Source: Cladocopium goreaui (lineage: Eukaryota; Sar; Dinophyceae; Suessiales; Symbiodiniaceae). From it: a stretch of DNA of 64,000 nt. Every line of letters starts with the position of its first letter. Position 1 is the stretch's first letter. A program made the translations under genes and the position numbers. Below, piece by piece: positions 1 to 12,900 of this stretch. The DNA lies in NCBI GenBank assembly GCA_947184155.2, contig CAMXCT020002072.1, forward strand, positions 1 to 64,000. The letters run 5' to 3'. The notes below the pieces were generated by a model. The model made no database searches, was not told the origin of the DNA, and worked only from the letters and a program-made list of their open reading frames with translations.

Positions 1-239
1 GGATCAGTGCCTTGCCAAGGTCTCCGCTTGAACTACCATTGCAACTACAAGGGCCACTGCGTTCAGCTCAAGGTGACGTGCAACTCGGGTCATGCTGCAT
101 TTCATGCTGCTACCTTTGATTCTGACCCGCGACCTGCTCGCAGCACACCTTCATCCACGTGGACTGCCCCGCTGAAAGCGACTCGGAGGAAGACTGCATG
201 CTTTGCAAAATGGGCAGGCCTGTTTTGTGGTTGGAATAG
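1..239 (+). CDS. possible terminal exon, Cys/His-rich fragment (partial)
   Basis: The left edge is open in frame from base 1 and reads as a Cys/His-rich piece: CNYKGHC, then VTCNSGHAAFHAA. This resembles the second half of an extended PHD zinc finger, where a Cys-x2-Cys is followed by a FHxxC signature. A second Cys-rich piece, HVDCPAESDSEEDCMLCKM, is in another frame from about 135 and stops at 237-239. The two could be joined by an intron, or they could be a frameshifted relic. The upstream part of any gene lies outside the window. The family call is weak; only the local Cys/His richness is directly seen. Confidence 0.25.
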
Positions 240-3200
240 AGGGGGAAGAGGTCAGTGTGTTCAAAGTTATCTTGTCACAGAGACTTGGGCAACCTGAGAG
301 TGTAAGGTAAGAGCTGCCAAGATCAACATGCCAATTTCTGTTTATTGTCCTGAACTTGACGCAGGCGTCGCGCACGATCTATGGACAGCAAAGGCTCGGC
401 AGATGTCAGAGATGTGTCAAACCGCGAACTTGATGTTGTTTCTTTATGTTCCTTTTGGCATACGAATATCCTCTCACATACATAGATGCTTTGTACTGGC
501 TTGCCTTGTTTTGGGAAGTCGAGAGAATAAACATTAATAACTGAATAACAGCCTTCTGGCTATAGTTCTAGACCTTTGTTGTTGGACTGATAGCTTTTCC
601 TCGGCGGATTTGCAAGAGGTTTGGACATCATGGACGCAGTCCGTAGCCTAGCACCCTGTACAGAAATGCTTCAGTGGATCAGGACATGAGGCTTGCCACA
701 GGTCTTTGTCTTGGTTGGTACCTGATATGCGTCAAAATGTAAGAGCTTCAGAATCCACACAGCTTGTTCATTGTTAGTCTGCAACATTCTTTAACCATCT
801 CAGTTAGTCCCATAGTTTGTTGTCGACCTCTTAGCGCATTGGGACCAGGAACCGCTAGGACCTCGACGCCAAGCGGTTGCTTGGATGATTGCAGGAATGG
901 TGACAGTTACCATGTTGATATCCTGCTACAAAATGATTTTCATCAGCAAATGTCAATCAATCCCCTAAGATTGTGATGACAATTGTGGGTTGATCAAAGT
1001 TTTTGGATTGATGAAGACTTGCTGATGTTCCCTCAAGTGCAAATGGCAAACATGTGTGCTTCGCTGGGTTTGAAATTCTGAACCGTACCCCATCTAGCGA
1101 AAGGTGTTGCGAACTTTGTAAGCGCAGGTGGTGTTCGCATGAGATTATGTACCTTTCAGAGTCGGAAGCAGCAAGCTTCTTCACAAGAAAGAGGTTCAAA
1201 GCCGAAACTTTGGGTTGGTAAGCGTCCTACTTTGGAAATTTTAGACTTCACCTTCAGATGCTTCCGTTGTTGGTTCGTAGTGATTCCAGCGGGGCTGCTC
1301 GCGGCCGGGGCGCGCGTGCAACTGTGTGTGGGTTGGGTGTTGATTTTTTTTCCCGCCCCGAAAACGGTAGGGACCAACCACTAAGGGCAGGCAACAACGT
1401 AGGCCAGAGGGGACTGCGGGGACTGCCTGTTGACAGAAACAGGCTGCTTAGTCTTTCTTTTGCTGAACAGATGAATCTAGAAGAATTTATAAGATCTTGG
1501 GCACAGGGCAGCGATTGGTTCGTTGCGCTGGATTCAAGGGGTTCACCATGTCATGTGGGTCTGAGTCACATGTCTTTATTTTCGATCATTTATTTTTAAA
1601 GAATTAACTATCCATCAAGAATCAAGAACCGGCTTCGCATTTTGAATTCAATTACTCACCCCATTCTCACTGGTACTCAAAGACTTGGCCCATCCCCATC
1701 TGCAGAAAAGGTTGTCCATCACTGAGCAGGTCAGGCTCTTCTAGCTCCGAACAACAAGCGCAGCAACAAGCTGAACAACAGTAAGACATCGATGCAGATG
1801 TAGTGAAGCGAGGGGAGTTGCAATGCCATGTCGTCAGATTTTGATCGCCACTGTGATTTTACTGCCCGTGTTTACGTTATTTTATTTTGGATCAGTGCAA
1901 ACATTGAAAGCAAACTCAAATGTTGGCAGCTGAAAAACTGGCATTGCAGCGAGCACGATGGACATTGCTAACTGCATTATATTTCTGTGGTGTTTTTTTG
2001 GTGACGCAACTTTGCTGTTGTGGAAGTGTTTTTTGCTGGCAAAATCCACGGCAATGTTTTGAGACTATGCAGGTGGCAATCTTCCAGACTTGCAATGCTG
2101 TGCACGAACTTCTGCGGTTTGCAGCGTTTGTGTCAAAGAAGTAGCACGCATCATTGGTGATAGGTATGTGTTCAGCATTCGTGTGCAGCGGCGCTATGAG
2201 GGGTGGTTTACACCAAGACCGTGCATGGAATTCGCGGATTGTACAGCCTTCAGATTTTTAGCATTCGAACAGCTTTAGTCTCGTGGCCTCAGTCACATTT
2301 GACACTGCTATTGGTCAACTATTGGTAAACCAGTTGAATGCCAGCCCTGACTGGCAGTGCGACTTCATTCACTTACAAAGATAATTCACATGAGCTTGTC
2401 GAAAAACTGCTTATACCTCGAACGCACATAGAGAATCATCATATTCCCCAGCTTTGAGAGGAAAGCCCTTGGCTTGTCTCATTTGTTGGAGCGTAATTCG
2501 GATGTAGATGTGGGTTTGTCCGAAAATAGCGAGATTGATAGGAAAGCATCATCAACCACCAGATTTTCTGTACCCAATTTTCAGATATTTCCACGTGTCA
2601 TGCCTTGCTTGGAGGAGGGAACAATTGCCACAAGAACAATTTTATCAAAGATGATCCACAAGCAATGTCGTTTCTGACTGCTGAAGAGAATTTCAGAAGT
2701 CATCCTGTGCAGAAAGGGCCCCAGTTATGGCACTCATTTGACTTCACGAGTTTTTGACATGCATTCCCCTAAGTCCTGGTATAGGAGGTGACTTCCGAGA
2801 TGCAATTTTGAAGCTTCGGAACCCACCATGTACTGCGGTGCAGGGTGTGGTACTTCTGCTTGAAGGTAGCACGTCGTCCAGCTGGTCGAGCTTGGCTACC
2901 CTCAAGATTTTTGGGCATTTCTCCTCCGCCCCAGCGGATGCCCATAAATCGGCGTCCTAGGCGAAAAGCCTCAGGATATAGAGTCAGAATCCCAGTTGTG
3001 TCTCAGTGTAAGCAGACAATGTATGAATTGCCTTTTTTTAGTGGAAGGAATGATGATAAAGCGGTGGACTTGGGGGCTCCCAAGTTTGAGACAACATAGT
3101 ATGATTTCAAAAAAGAGCATCATTTTTGATGTCTGATGACTTTCGACTAGCAGCACAATCAATCTTGGGAACTTTTTCAGACATGATTGGCATAATAGGA

Positions 3201-3460
3201 AAACCAGCGAGGCATGCTGTATCTGCTTAAACGGCACTTCTACGATTCCACGATTCAGACATGACAATCGAGTAAGAAATGATCTTCGAGCAAGACACTT
3301 TTGACATACAGGGCTCAGACGCTGAGACATGATTTTCTGGTGTATGACTCTTTGCTGGCATTCAAGCCACAGCAATACATTCAAAGCTCCGATGAGTGCG
3401 ACAAAAATGCTAAAGAGGAGTCAGGCATATTGCTGGATAAGCGTTCGTAGGTCCTTTCTT
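240..3460. other. no gene recognised
   Basis: About 3.2 kb without a convincing gene. ORFs are short, occur on both strands, and have no recognisable motif or consistent codon pattern. It may be intron or intergenic DNA. Confidence 0.5.
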
Positions 3461-3465
3461 GTTCA

Positions 3466-3610
3466 CATATATATCATACATATATATATATATCATATAT
3501 ATATATACATAAATGAAAAAATAAATGAATATATATATATATATCAATTTACATATATATATATATACACACATATATATATACACATATATAGATTTAC
3601 ATATATTGAT
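3466..3610. repeat. TA-rich microsatellite at retroelement left flank
   Basis: A run of (TA)n and (CA/TA)n with short TTTACATATAT interruptions. It generates spurious Ile/Tyr-rich ORFs on both strands. The same kind of tract reappears immediately right of the 3' LTR. Confidence 0.85.
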
Positions 3611-3627
3611 CTTTGGCCAGCAGATCC
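3568..3627. repeat. left copy of the duplicated insertion flank
   Basis: The 34 bases 3594-3627, ending CCAGCAGATCC, recur at 22951-22984 directly right of the 3' LTR with one mismatch (CTTTGG versus CTATGG). TA-repeat sequence preceding them is also shared, so the duplication may extend to about 60 bp. That is far longer than the usual 5-bp copia target duplication. Confidence 0.7.
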
Positions 3628-3856
3628 TGCGAATAGAGTGTAGGCTACGGACCATTGTACACTACCACATAATTCATCCCTCAAGGATCCACAGCCAAGG
3701 GGTACATCAACTCGCCCCTTTGGCTCAAGACCACTGCAGGAACCGGAACAAAGAATTGCCATGCTGAAGCCGCCACCCGTGTGACGTCATCACTGAGAAC
3801 ACCCACTCCAAATTCAAGCTACAGTACATAATCGGGGAGATAACCTCCGGTTCACA
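3628..3856 (+). repeat. 5' LTR (229 bp)
   Basis: Starts TGCGAATAGAG and ends GGTTCACA, and matches 22696-22924 base for base as read. It contains TTTGGCTCAAG at 3719-3729, identical to the 3' end of the dinoflagellate spliced leader as I recall it. It also contains GGCTACGGA at 3643-3651, the complement of the leader's 5' TCCGTAGCC. Confidence 0.93.
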
Positions 3857-3872
3857 GGTTATCAGCCGTAGG
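3857..3872 (+). other. primer-binding-site-like sequence
   Basis: GGTTATCAG immediately follows the LTR's terminal CA. It resembles the TGGTATCAG initiator-Met tRNA primer site used by many copia elements, with one extra T. The primer tRNA itself is an inference. Confidence 0.45.
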
Positions 3873-3914
3873 ACTCCTACGGAGCCTACGAGCGGGTAGC
3901 CGCGGGCCTTACAG

Positions 3915-6900
3915 ATGACTGAACAGGATAGCAGCGATAATGCATTTTCTTTCTCTGGACATGCCGTTGTACCAGCTGCCGGCACGCAGTCAAATTCTTC
4001 ACAGAGTATCGACACTGGTGGAAGCGATGCCTCAGAATTGAGAACAAGCCTACCCAGGCGACCTCTGGTTGCTCCTAGAGGGAGACAAATTTCGACAATG
4101 CAAGCAATTGAAGATAGGGACAGTACACCTGGAAAGAGAAGATCATCTGCACGACAATTGTCGCCTCCGATGACTCCAAGGACTAAGGCAAAGACTACGT
4201 CGTCGAATCCGCCTTCACCGATTCAGGACGCTACTCCATCAGGGACAGGATCTTATCAGCAAGTGAACGCCCCGTCGAGTGGTAGCGACATCTTCACTGC
4301 CTATCAGAGTGAACTAGCTGAATACAAGACATCACTGGAAAAGGCTACCGAAGAAGAATCCGTACTACAGGCAAGATTGGCCGAGACGACAGCATATGCC
4401 TATCAACAATTTAATTTCCTGGAAAACACCACTCATCAAGAGATGACGTCGATGACCGAACAACTCCAGATGCTGAACTTCGAGTTACAGGCTGCACAGC
4501 AAGAAGATGAAGGTGCGACCTACAGGATCGAAGAGTTGGAAAGGTATCAGACTATGTCGAACGAAGCTGCATCTCATTTGGAATTCAAATATTCACGACT
4601 ACGTTCGGAATTCGATGAACAAATGGGACAAGCAAACGCAATTATGGTGCATGTGGGCGCTGACGCGAATGCTCATATCAATCAACTCAGACTGGAATTA
4701 GAGAACGCAGAGATGAATGCAAAGCAAGAAGCTCTGGCGGTCGGCTACGCTAATGACCAAACATGTGCTTTACAAATCGAGATGCTCGAGGTTGCCAATC
4801 AGAACCAGACGATGAAGCACACCATGGCCATGAATGTTAGACGACTGGAAACTGAGCTCGATGCTGCTGACATGAAGAGGGACGAGATCATGAAGGAGTT
4901 CCGTAGTAACATAAGATCTGAACATGACCGTTATGCAGAATGTGAACATCACTTAGCTTTGGAAGAATCACAACTTCGACTGCAGGTGATCCACAATGAA
5001 AACTTACAATCTCGACTAGCGATTTCTGAGAACAGGGTTTCTGAAGAATCTCTAGCTGAATCAGGCGGCATGCGGGACATGAGGATAATGGGACTACGTT
5101 CTGAACTACACATGAAACAAAGTCTGTTAGATCGAATGCAACAACAACTGACTGAATCGAAGAATCAGTATCATGAACTTTCCTGTCAACAAGCCAGAAG
5201 ATCTTCACCAAGCAGATCACCGCATGGAGGACCTCTATACGAGATGTATATGCAAGCCGTGCGTGAGCGTGACAGATTGAAGGAATCCAAGGCTGAAGTT
5301 GACAAGTTGTACTTGCAAAACAGAACTGAACTCATTGACACTGAGAACCTGCTCAAAACCTTCCAGCAAAACTTCGATGAAACTGGTAAGAAATATCAAG
5401 ATGCTCTGAACAAGATTGATCACATGAGTAGCAATCCGAATGTGACGAGTAACTTGTTCGACAGTTTGCACAATGAAATCAATGACAGGGACACAGCTAT
5501 TGCTCGCCTTCATACTGAACTTGAAGCCCAAAAGGACTCTCTAGAGCGTGCTCACAGGGATGCAGGTAAGTCCATCAAGATGTTGAACGACAGAAGACTC
5601 GTGATCAAAGGTGCGACTGACTATTCCATTCCCGAAAGCCACTTGACCGAGATGCATCAATTGGCTAATGAGCGTTTCGCTGAGGTAGAAGAGATGTCGA
5701 GCACTATTGCTGCCCTGAAGTTGGAAAACCAAGCTCATTCTTCTTCATCAATGAATAGACCGACTACATTACATGGGTACCCCAGTAATGCTATGCCTCG
5801 GAATGAATGTGAAGAGAAGTGTGCCAAACTGAAAGCAGAGTTGGACGAGATGAAGCAAGAGAGGAACGCTGAAGTTCGAAATCTTCAAGATGAGTTGAAG
5901 AAGATGGAAGATCGGAAAGATTACTACAAGAACAATTTCTCTCAAGCTGAAGATCGTGCCAATGATGAAGAGCAGGAATACCGAGCAGAAGCTGAAGCCT
6001 TCGAGAAGCTCAGGAACGAGTACAACACTAATGTCAAGGAGTTGGAGAATCTTGAAAGGGATAGATCCAAGTCATCCGTATCTCTAAGAGAAGCCGAAAA
6101 GATCAGCCTCCAACCCTGGCCTAAGACCACTGAACTTTCATCCTGGAAGGGAAGTGTCGTTCATGAAGTTTGTGTTGCAAGTGGGGATCGAAACTATGAA
6201 GATTGGAAAGCGTGGCTAGCTCCGTGTCTTGCAGATCAACCTGACTTGGAGGCTCTAGCCAAAGCACCTGATGTGAGATTCCAATCCATTGATGCCAAGC
6301 TATCCAATGCCTTGAGGAAAGTCATTGACAATGCTGGGGACAAGTCCATGCAAGTGAAGTATGACATGTCCATGAAGAACCAACTGTATGGGAGAAGTGG
6401 GGACTTCATCAAGGGACGAGAACTATTCGCAATGATACTGATTAGCTTCAAGTCACCTGACCACACTGAAGTTCTCTACAACGCTCATCATTTGTATATG
6501 TTCGACTACTATGGAGATGACCAGCTTGAGGCCTTCTACAACAAGTGGCTTGACATCGTATACAATATGAAACATGATGATCTGCCTTCCAACAATTCCC
6601 TGCGTGACACATTGTTCCGGAAGATTGAACATTCAAAGCTTATGGCTTTTGATATCAACCGATACAAAACCTTTGATGAAGGGCATCATGAGAAGACCTA
6701 TGCTTACCTAACTGGTATGATCAAAGGATACATAGCACGAGGAAAGCAAGAACGACTATTGAAGGATAGAGAACGTGCAGTGAAACTGTCATTGTCCTCT
6801 ACCAAGACGACACCTGCCCTGGAAGATGCTGACAAACCTGCTGCTCCCATTAAGACCAAGAAGGAGAATGAAGCAGCTGCATCGTCTACAGGTGATCCTC

Positions 6901-9900
6901 CCAAACGGCCTAAAGCGAAGGCGAAGAGTGAAGCTGCATCAGTACTTCCAACACCTTCTCCGAAATCTCATGCCGACAAGAACAACAAGAAAGGCAAAGG
7001 TGGGAAGGGAAGATCATCTTCACCCGTTGACAAGAAGAAGATTTTCTGTAACTACTTCTTCAATAAAGGAGGATGCAACAAAGGTGACAAATGTCTCTAC
7101 AGTCATTCTCAGAAGGTCTATGATGCCAAGATGAAAGGTAAGAAAGGCAGAAGCGGAAGTCGAGATTCATCAAGGGGGAAAAGTAGAGGAAGTTCATCTT
7201 CAGCTGGACCCAAAAAGAAGATATGTTGGAATTGGCAAAAGGGCACATGCACGTTCGGAAGCAAATGTAAATTCCTACATGCAGATCAATCGCCTTCAGC
7301 ATCTTCCGAGAGAACCAGCAAGAAGACACCAAAGAAGAAAGCAACTCCAATTACCATTGATTCCTTCTTTGATAGCGACAATGAAGATTCTATGGATTAT
7401 ACCTCACCGAGGATAGCCAGTGCAAAGAAGTCTTCTGATGATCGCAGGATCTCTTTTGAACTGGAACCTGAAGTGCACGAGATTGCCATTGAGAACTACC
7501 AGGAGGGACTACCCAAGCGTATGTATCGTGATCCCAACAAGCAGTATATCTTCTGGAAAGTCGATGATTTGACCGACGATCAGTCCAAATCCGACAACAC
7601 CCTCGGTTCAGTCCGAGCACGGGCCAAAGCTATCATCATGGACAGATGTGGACTCCATCGTTTTGTTGATGAAGTTAGAATCATCATTGGCCCCAAGTTC
7701 GACATGTTGATCAAGCTGGACAGTGATCATGAGGACTTGACTTTTATTGAAGAGCTTGTTGAGCACGAAGTTGGGAAACCCCTCACGAAGTCCAAGAACT
7801 TGATGTGCATTTCATTACCAGTACAAGCCAAAGATTGCAGATTCATCCTGGATTCTGGCAGCGGACACGATCTGATTTCTGCAAGGAAAGCCGAAAGGAT
7901 GAACTTGAAGCAACGAACTTGTGATCCTATCATGTTCCACACCGCCAACGGTTCAACTGCTACTCAAACTGAAGCGGAGATTGACCTGGGAACCTTTGAT
8001 GTGACCTCTCAAGCTTATGTACTGGACGACACTCCGTCCGTGATGTCTCTTGGGAAACGATGCATGGAAGAAGGATACTCCTTTGTATGGCCATCTGGTC
8101 AAATGCCTTTCATGATTACGAAGAATGGAGAACGCATCGATCTGACAATTCATGACAACATCCCTTACGTTGATCTTGGGACATACGAATGCACTCCTCA
8201 TGAATGTCATCATGCATCGAAGATCCATGACCTATTGACACATTCTCAAGTCGGGTTTAACGATTTCAACGATATTGATGATGTCGGTCAACCCTCACGA
8301 AGAGTACATCTCGATGGAGAAAGTGGTCTTGAGACATCGGTTGGGGATCACAATTGTTCCCGATATGTCAAGAAGCTCAAGGTGAAGAAGAAGAGAAGAG
8401 CAACGAACCGGCAGAAACATTCGGCAACTCCTGGAGAAGAAGAAGAAGAACCACCTGAGGGCGGCGAGTATGAACCTGGAACTCCGTTTGACGGGCCTCC
8501 TGGTGACGAGACTGACTTCGAAGATGATGGTCATGGTGCTCCTGAAGACGCCGCTGAAGGTGATGAAGATGACATTGAGATCGATGTTGTCGAAGGTGAA
8601 TCCAGGGTAGCCAAAAGAGGAACACTCAAGAGAGAAGCTAATAGCTTGAATCACAAATTGACCCACAGATACAAGAATCCATATTGCGACTCATGCATTC
8701 GAGCAAAGATGAAGCACTTCAAGACTCGTCGTGGGGCATACAAGAGGGAACTCAAGAAGTTTGGCGACCTCATTACCTTTGATGCGGTGGACACATCCAA
8801 AGTCCATGATGACGTGTTGGTCCTCGAGAAGGAAGTGCTGGTTGTCAGAGACTGTTTTACAGGAATCATTGGTGCTTATCCATCTGACAGAATGACCAAA
8901 GACGATGTAGTTAGAGCAGTGAAACAGTTCATCGGCGCCAAGAAGGTCAGACAGGCCTACTCTGATCATGCTCCTCAATTCATTGAAGCTATGAATGAGA
9001 TGAAGATTCCAATTGATCATTCATTGCCTGGGAGACCTCAAACCAATTCAATTGCCGAAAGGACGAACCAATTTATTCTCACAGCTACTTCTACATGTCT
9101 TTTGGAAGCTGGATTACCACCTTGTTTCTGGAGAACAGCAATCCTTTGTGTATGTCATCTACTCAACGTGGAACCCAACGATGATGAATTGAGCGCTTGG
9201 TGCAAACTCCATGGATCTGAATTTGCTGGCAAATTCATTCCCTATGGTGCTCGTGTGAACTACAAGCCTCCGAAAACCAGAGAAGCAGGACAACTTCATA
9301 AGTTCGGGCCTGATTCTATTCCTGGAGTGTTTGCAGGGTATCACATTGGTCCAGGGATGCATTGGTCAAGACAATACAAAGTATGGCCTCTGAGTGAATT
9401 CGTACATCAGAATCTTGGTGACGATGCTAGCAAACCTGAACACCGTCTTCTCAAACCTCATTTGACTGAAAAGGTCGAGATGGTCACTCCATTGACATTT
9501 CCATGCAAGCAAGAATATGAGAGGGTGAACACCACATTGGAAGGAATGAAAGAAAGAGAAATCCTCGATGGCGATCCCTCCAAAGTGCCTCATGGAGATG
9601 ACGAAGAACATGACCAAGATGAAGATGATGATGAGCTTGATGACGGAGACGACGGTGGACCTGGACCAAGTGGTGGAAAAGTTTCAAAGAAGCCTCTTGA
9701 TGACTCCGAGGATATCTTCGACAAAGACAAAGATCCAGAAGAGATGACTCTCCAGGAACTGATCGACGCCCAACCAGACCATTGGAAGAAGGGCAAAGCC
9801 GGAGATGGGAAGATATACCTCAATGACGATGGTGAGAAGGTCAAGTTGAACGTCAAGGGTTACCCATACAAGATAGGAGATGACGGTAGACGAATGTTCA

Positions 9901-12900
9901 GAACATCACTGCGTCCCAAAGGGACCTATTCTCCTGAAGAATGGCGCAAACTCTCTCAGTCTGACCGGAATACCATCCTCAAAGCGGAGAAGAAGAAGTT
10001 AGAGAAGAAAGAGGCTGATGATAAAGCCAAAAGATTGGTCGAAGAAAAGAAGAAGAAGGCAACGAAGAAGGAGAAGAAAGATTCAAAGAAAGACAAGGAC
10101 GAGCCAAAGTCCAAGGACGATGAAAGTGGTGATGAAAGTAAGAAGGATGACTCTCATTCAAAGTCAAAGAAATTCGATGCAGGTGTTGGTGAAGTTGTGA
10201 AGAACAAAGTCACCTTACCTATCACATGTACAAGTACGCATCTTGATCTGTACGACATAGTCGATGATGACGATGTACATGGAAGACGATACATTGATTG
10301 TCGAAAAGTGAAGAGGAATGCTGATGCTAGTCCATGTTCCGATGCTTCTACTGATGTCCCGGACGACGAGGAATATCTCACTGAATGGGATGAATGGTCG
10401 GAGGTCGAGAAAGGACGTGGCCCAAAAGCATCGTGGAGTGGTGAAGTTTGGAGCACATTGTCAGGTGAGATTTCAAGGTTCTCCATGGCTACGCCAGGAG
10501 AGTCGACAATGATCAAGAATGGCAAATGTGTTAACGTCAAGAACGTGAAGAACATAGCCACTGATGATGATGAATACATTCCATTCCCAACTATGCCGTG
10601 TACTTCTGCATCAAATCAAAGTCACCGAACCAAGATACCATCAGGAGGCCTTGGAAGCAAACTTTTCAACGCAATGGTTTCACGACCTGTGGGCAGAGCT
10701 GAGATTGAGTCCAACCCAAAGGCCAAAGAGGCAATGCTCAAGGAGTGGAAAGGCCTTCGTGATCAAGAGGTATTCGACTTTACAATGGTTCGTGAATACG
10801 ACGATGTTGTTGCAGAGGCCAAGAAGAATAAAAAGGAAGTACATATGGCCAGGGTCCATGGCATATGCGTGGAAAAGAATTACCAGCTGTCCGAAGACAA
10901 TCCTGGGCGGAAATTCAAGGGAAGAGGCGTTCTGCTAGGAAATCAGGTGAAGAATCAGCATTGGGAGGCAGCATTCTTCCAAGACTTGGGAAATTCCCCT
11001 GCTTCCTTCGAAGCCTCACGATGGGCAGATTTTTACGGATGTCTTCCTGGGCACTCCGTCAAGTTGGCAGATGCGATTCAGGCCTACATCCAGGCTAAGT
11101 TGAGGGGACCTTTGTGTTGGGTGGAGTTACCCACTGATGCATGGCCTCCGGAGATACAGTACTGGAAGTTCCGTCGCCCTGTCGTAAGACTCGACAAAGC
11201 CCTGTATGGACACCCCGATTCAGGCACGATGTGGGAACAACATTGTGACAAGAAAGTTCAAGAAATTGGTTTTAAGCCCATTGGTGAGGAATGGCCTTCT
11301 ATGTATTTTCATGATGAGCTCAAATTGCTGTTGGTAATCTATGTGGATGACCTTAAGCTTGCTGGGCCCTCCGAAAATCTGGCCAAAGGTTGGGAAATGC
11401 TGCGCACTGTTCTGCGCATTGAACCCGAAACCGACTTGGGACTTTACTTAGGATGTGTTTTATCCCAAGGTGAGACCCAATTTCATAATGGTAAGAAAGT
11501 CAAGACCATAACTTATAACATGGAAGGATTGTTAAAGTTATCGGTGGAAAAGTATCTTGACATCATTGGTAAGGACACAAAATTGAAAAAGGTATCAACT
11601 CCAAGCCTTCCAGAGGAAACGAAAAGCAGCCCGTATCGAGCTCCTTCCGATGGAAAACGCAAAGTTGAGTGTCCTTGGTGTGCACATTCCTTCGATCCAG
11701 ATATGCCTGCTCTCTCCGAGACTGGCAACTCATGTCCTGGCCAAGACAGTGAGACGCTGAGCCGAGGGAATCTAGCTCCGCATGCAGCTAGTGTGCTTAT
11801 GAAGCTGCTGTATGCAGCCCGCATTGCGCGGTTTGACCTGTTGAGATCCATCAATGCATTAGCACGTAATGTGACTAAATGGACAAAGGATGATGACGCC
11901 CGTCTTCATCACCTAATGTGTTATGTTAATTCCACATTGTCCCTCAAAATGATAGGATGGGTCGGAGACAAAATTGAAGATTTATCATTAGGACTATTTG
12001 CAGATGCGGATTTCGCTGGATGTGCCCAATCCTTGAGATCAACTTCAGGATCGCACTTACAAGTCCAAGGTAAGTTCACAAGATTCCCACTTGCTGGTGG
12101 AAGTAAGCGACAAGGGTGTGTTAGTCATTCTACCCCCGAAGCTGAAATTGTGGCTGCAGATACTGCACTTAGGACTCTAGGAATCCCCGCATTAAGTCTG
12201 TGGAAAGTCTTAGCCAAAGTTTTTCCTCAACTCCTGTTTCATGACGATAATCAAGGTATGATTGGTGTTGTCAGATCAGGACGGAATCCAACCATGCGTC
12301 ATTTGGAGCGCACACATGGTATTTCCATTGCCTCCATGCATGAACATTTCCAAAAGGATCATTTTGTATTGAGCTATGAAATTACAGCCAAAATGGCAGC
12401 CGATATCCATACTAAAGGGTTCAAGAATCCCATGGCATGGAAGAAAGCTTGTATGTTAATCAACTTGTTGGAACCTCAGGACTTGCAGAGCAAAGAAGTA
12501 TTGGACATGTTGCAGCCAAGCACCGATGTCGATATGACTACTCGCCAAGTTTTCCAATCCAAAACTGAGGACATCCCAAACTTCCCATACACGGAAACCC
12601 CTATTTTGCCAAAAGAAGTGTATAGGAAGGGATTGACTAGTAAAGAGAAGCTACAGTACTTGCCAGGTATGGATCCCATTTTTGTCGTCAAGCAACCGGT
12701 GTTTTATCGTCCTAAGCCACCCGGCTTAATTGTGCCGCCAGATGTATTGAGATCCACATGGGTTCTTCTCAATGGTGCCTGGACAAAGGTCGAACACCGT
12801 GCATCTCCACCAGAGCAGGCTATCAGATTTGATAAGTGGGTTGAACGAGCGTGTTTTCAGTATCATTCGCCCAACAAGCAGCCGTTGATCCCGGACACTG

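Noticed and set aside
640..648. TCCGTAGCC, matching the 5' end of the dinoflagellate spliced leader
   Set aside because: Only nine bases match and the following sequence does not continue the leader; a 9-mer is expected by chance in a window this size.
3410..3767. Ile/Tyr-rich ORFs on both strands
   Set aside because: Translation of TA/CA microsatellite and of LTR sequence; the minus frame repeats in the 3' LTR only because the LTRs are identical.
10154..10579. 141-codon minus ORF inside ORF1
   Set aside because: Shadow frame of the Gag-Pol coding sequence with no independent motif.
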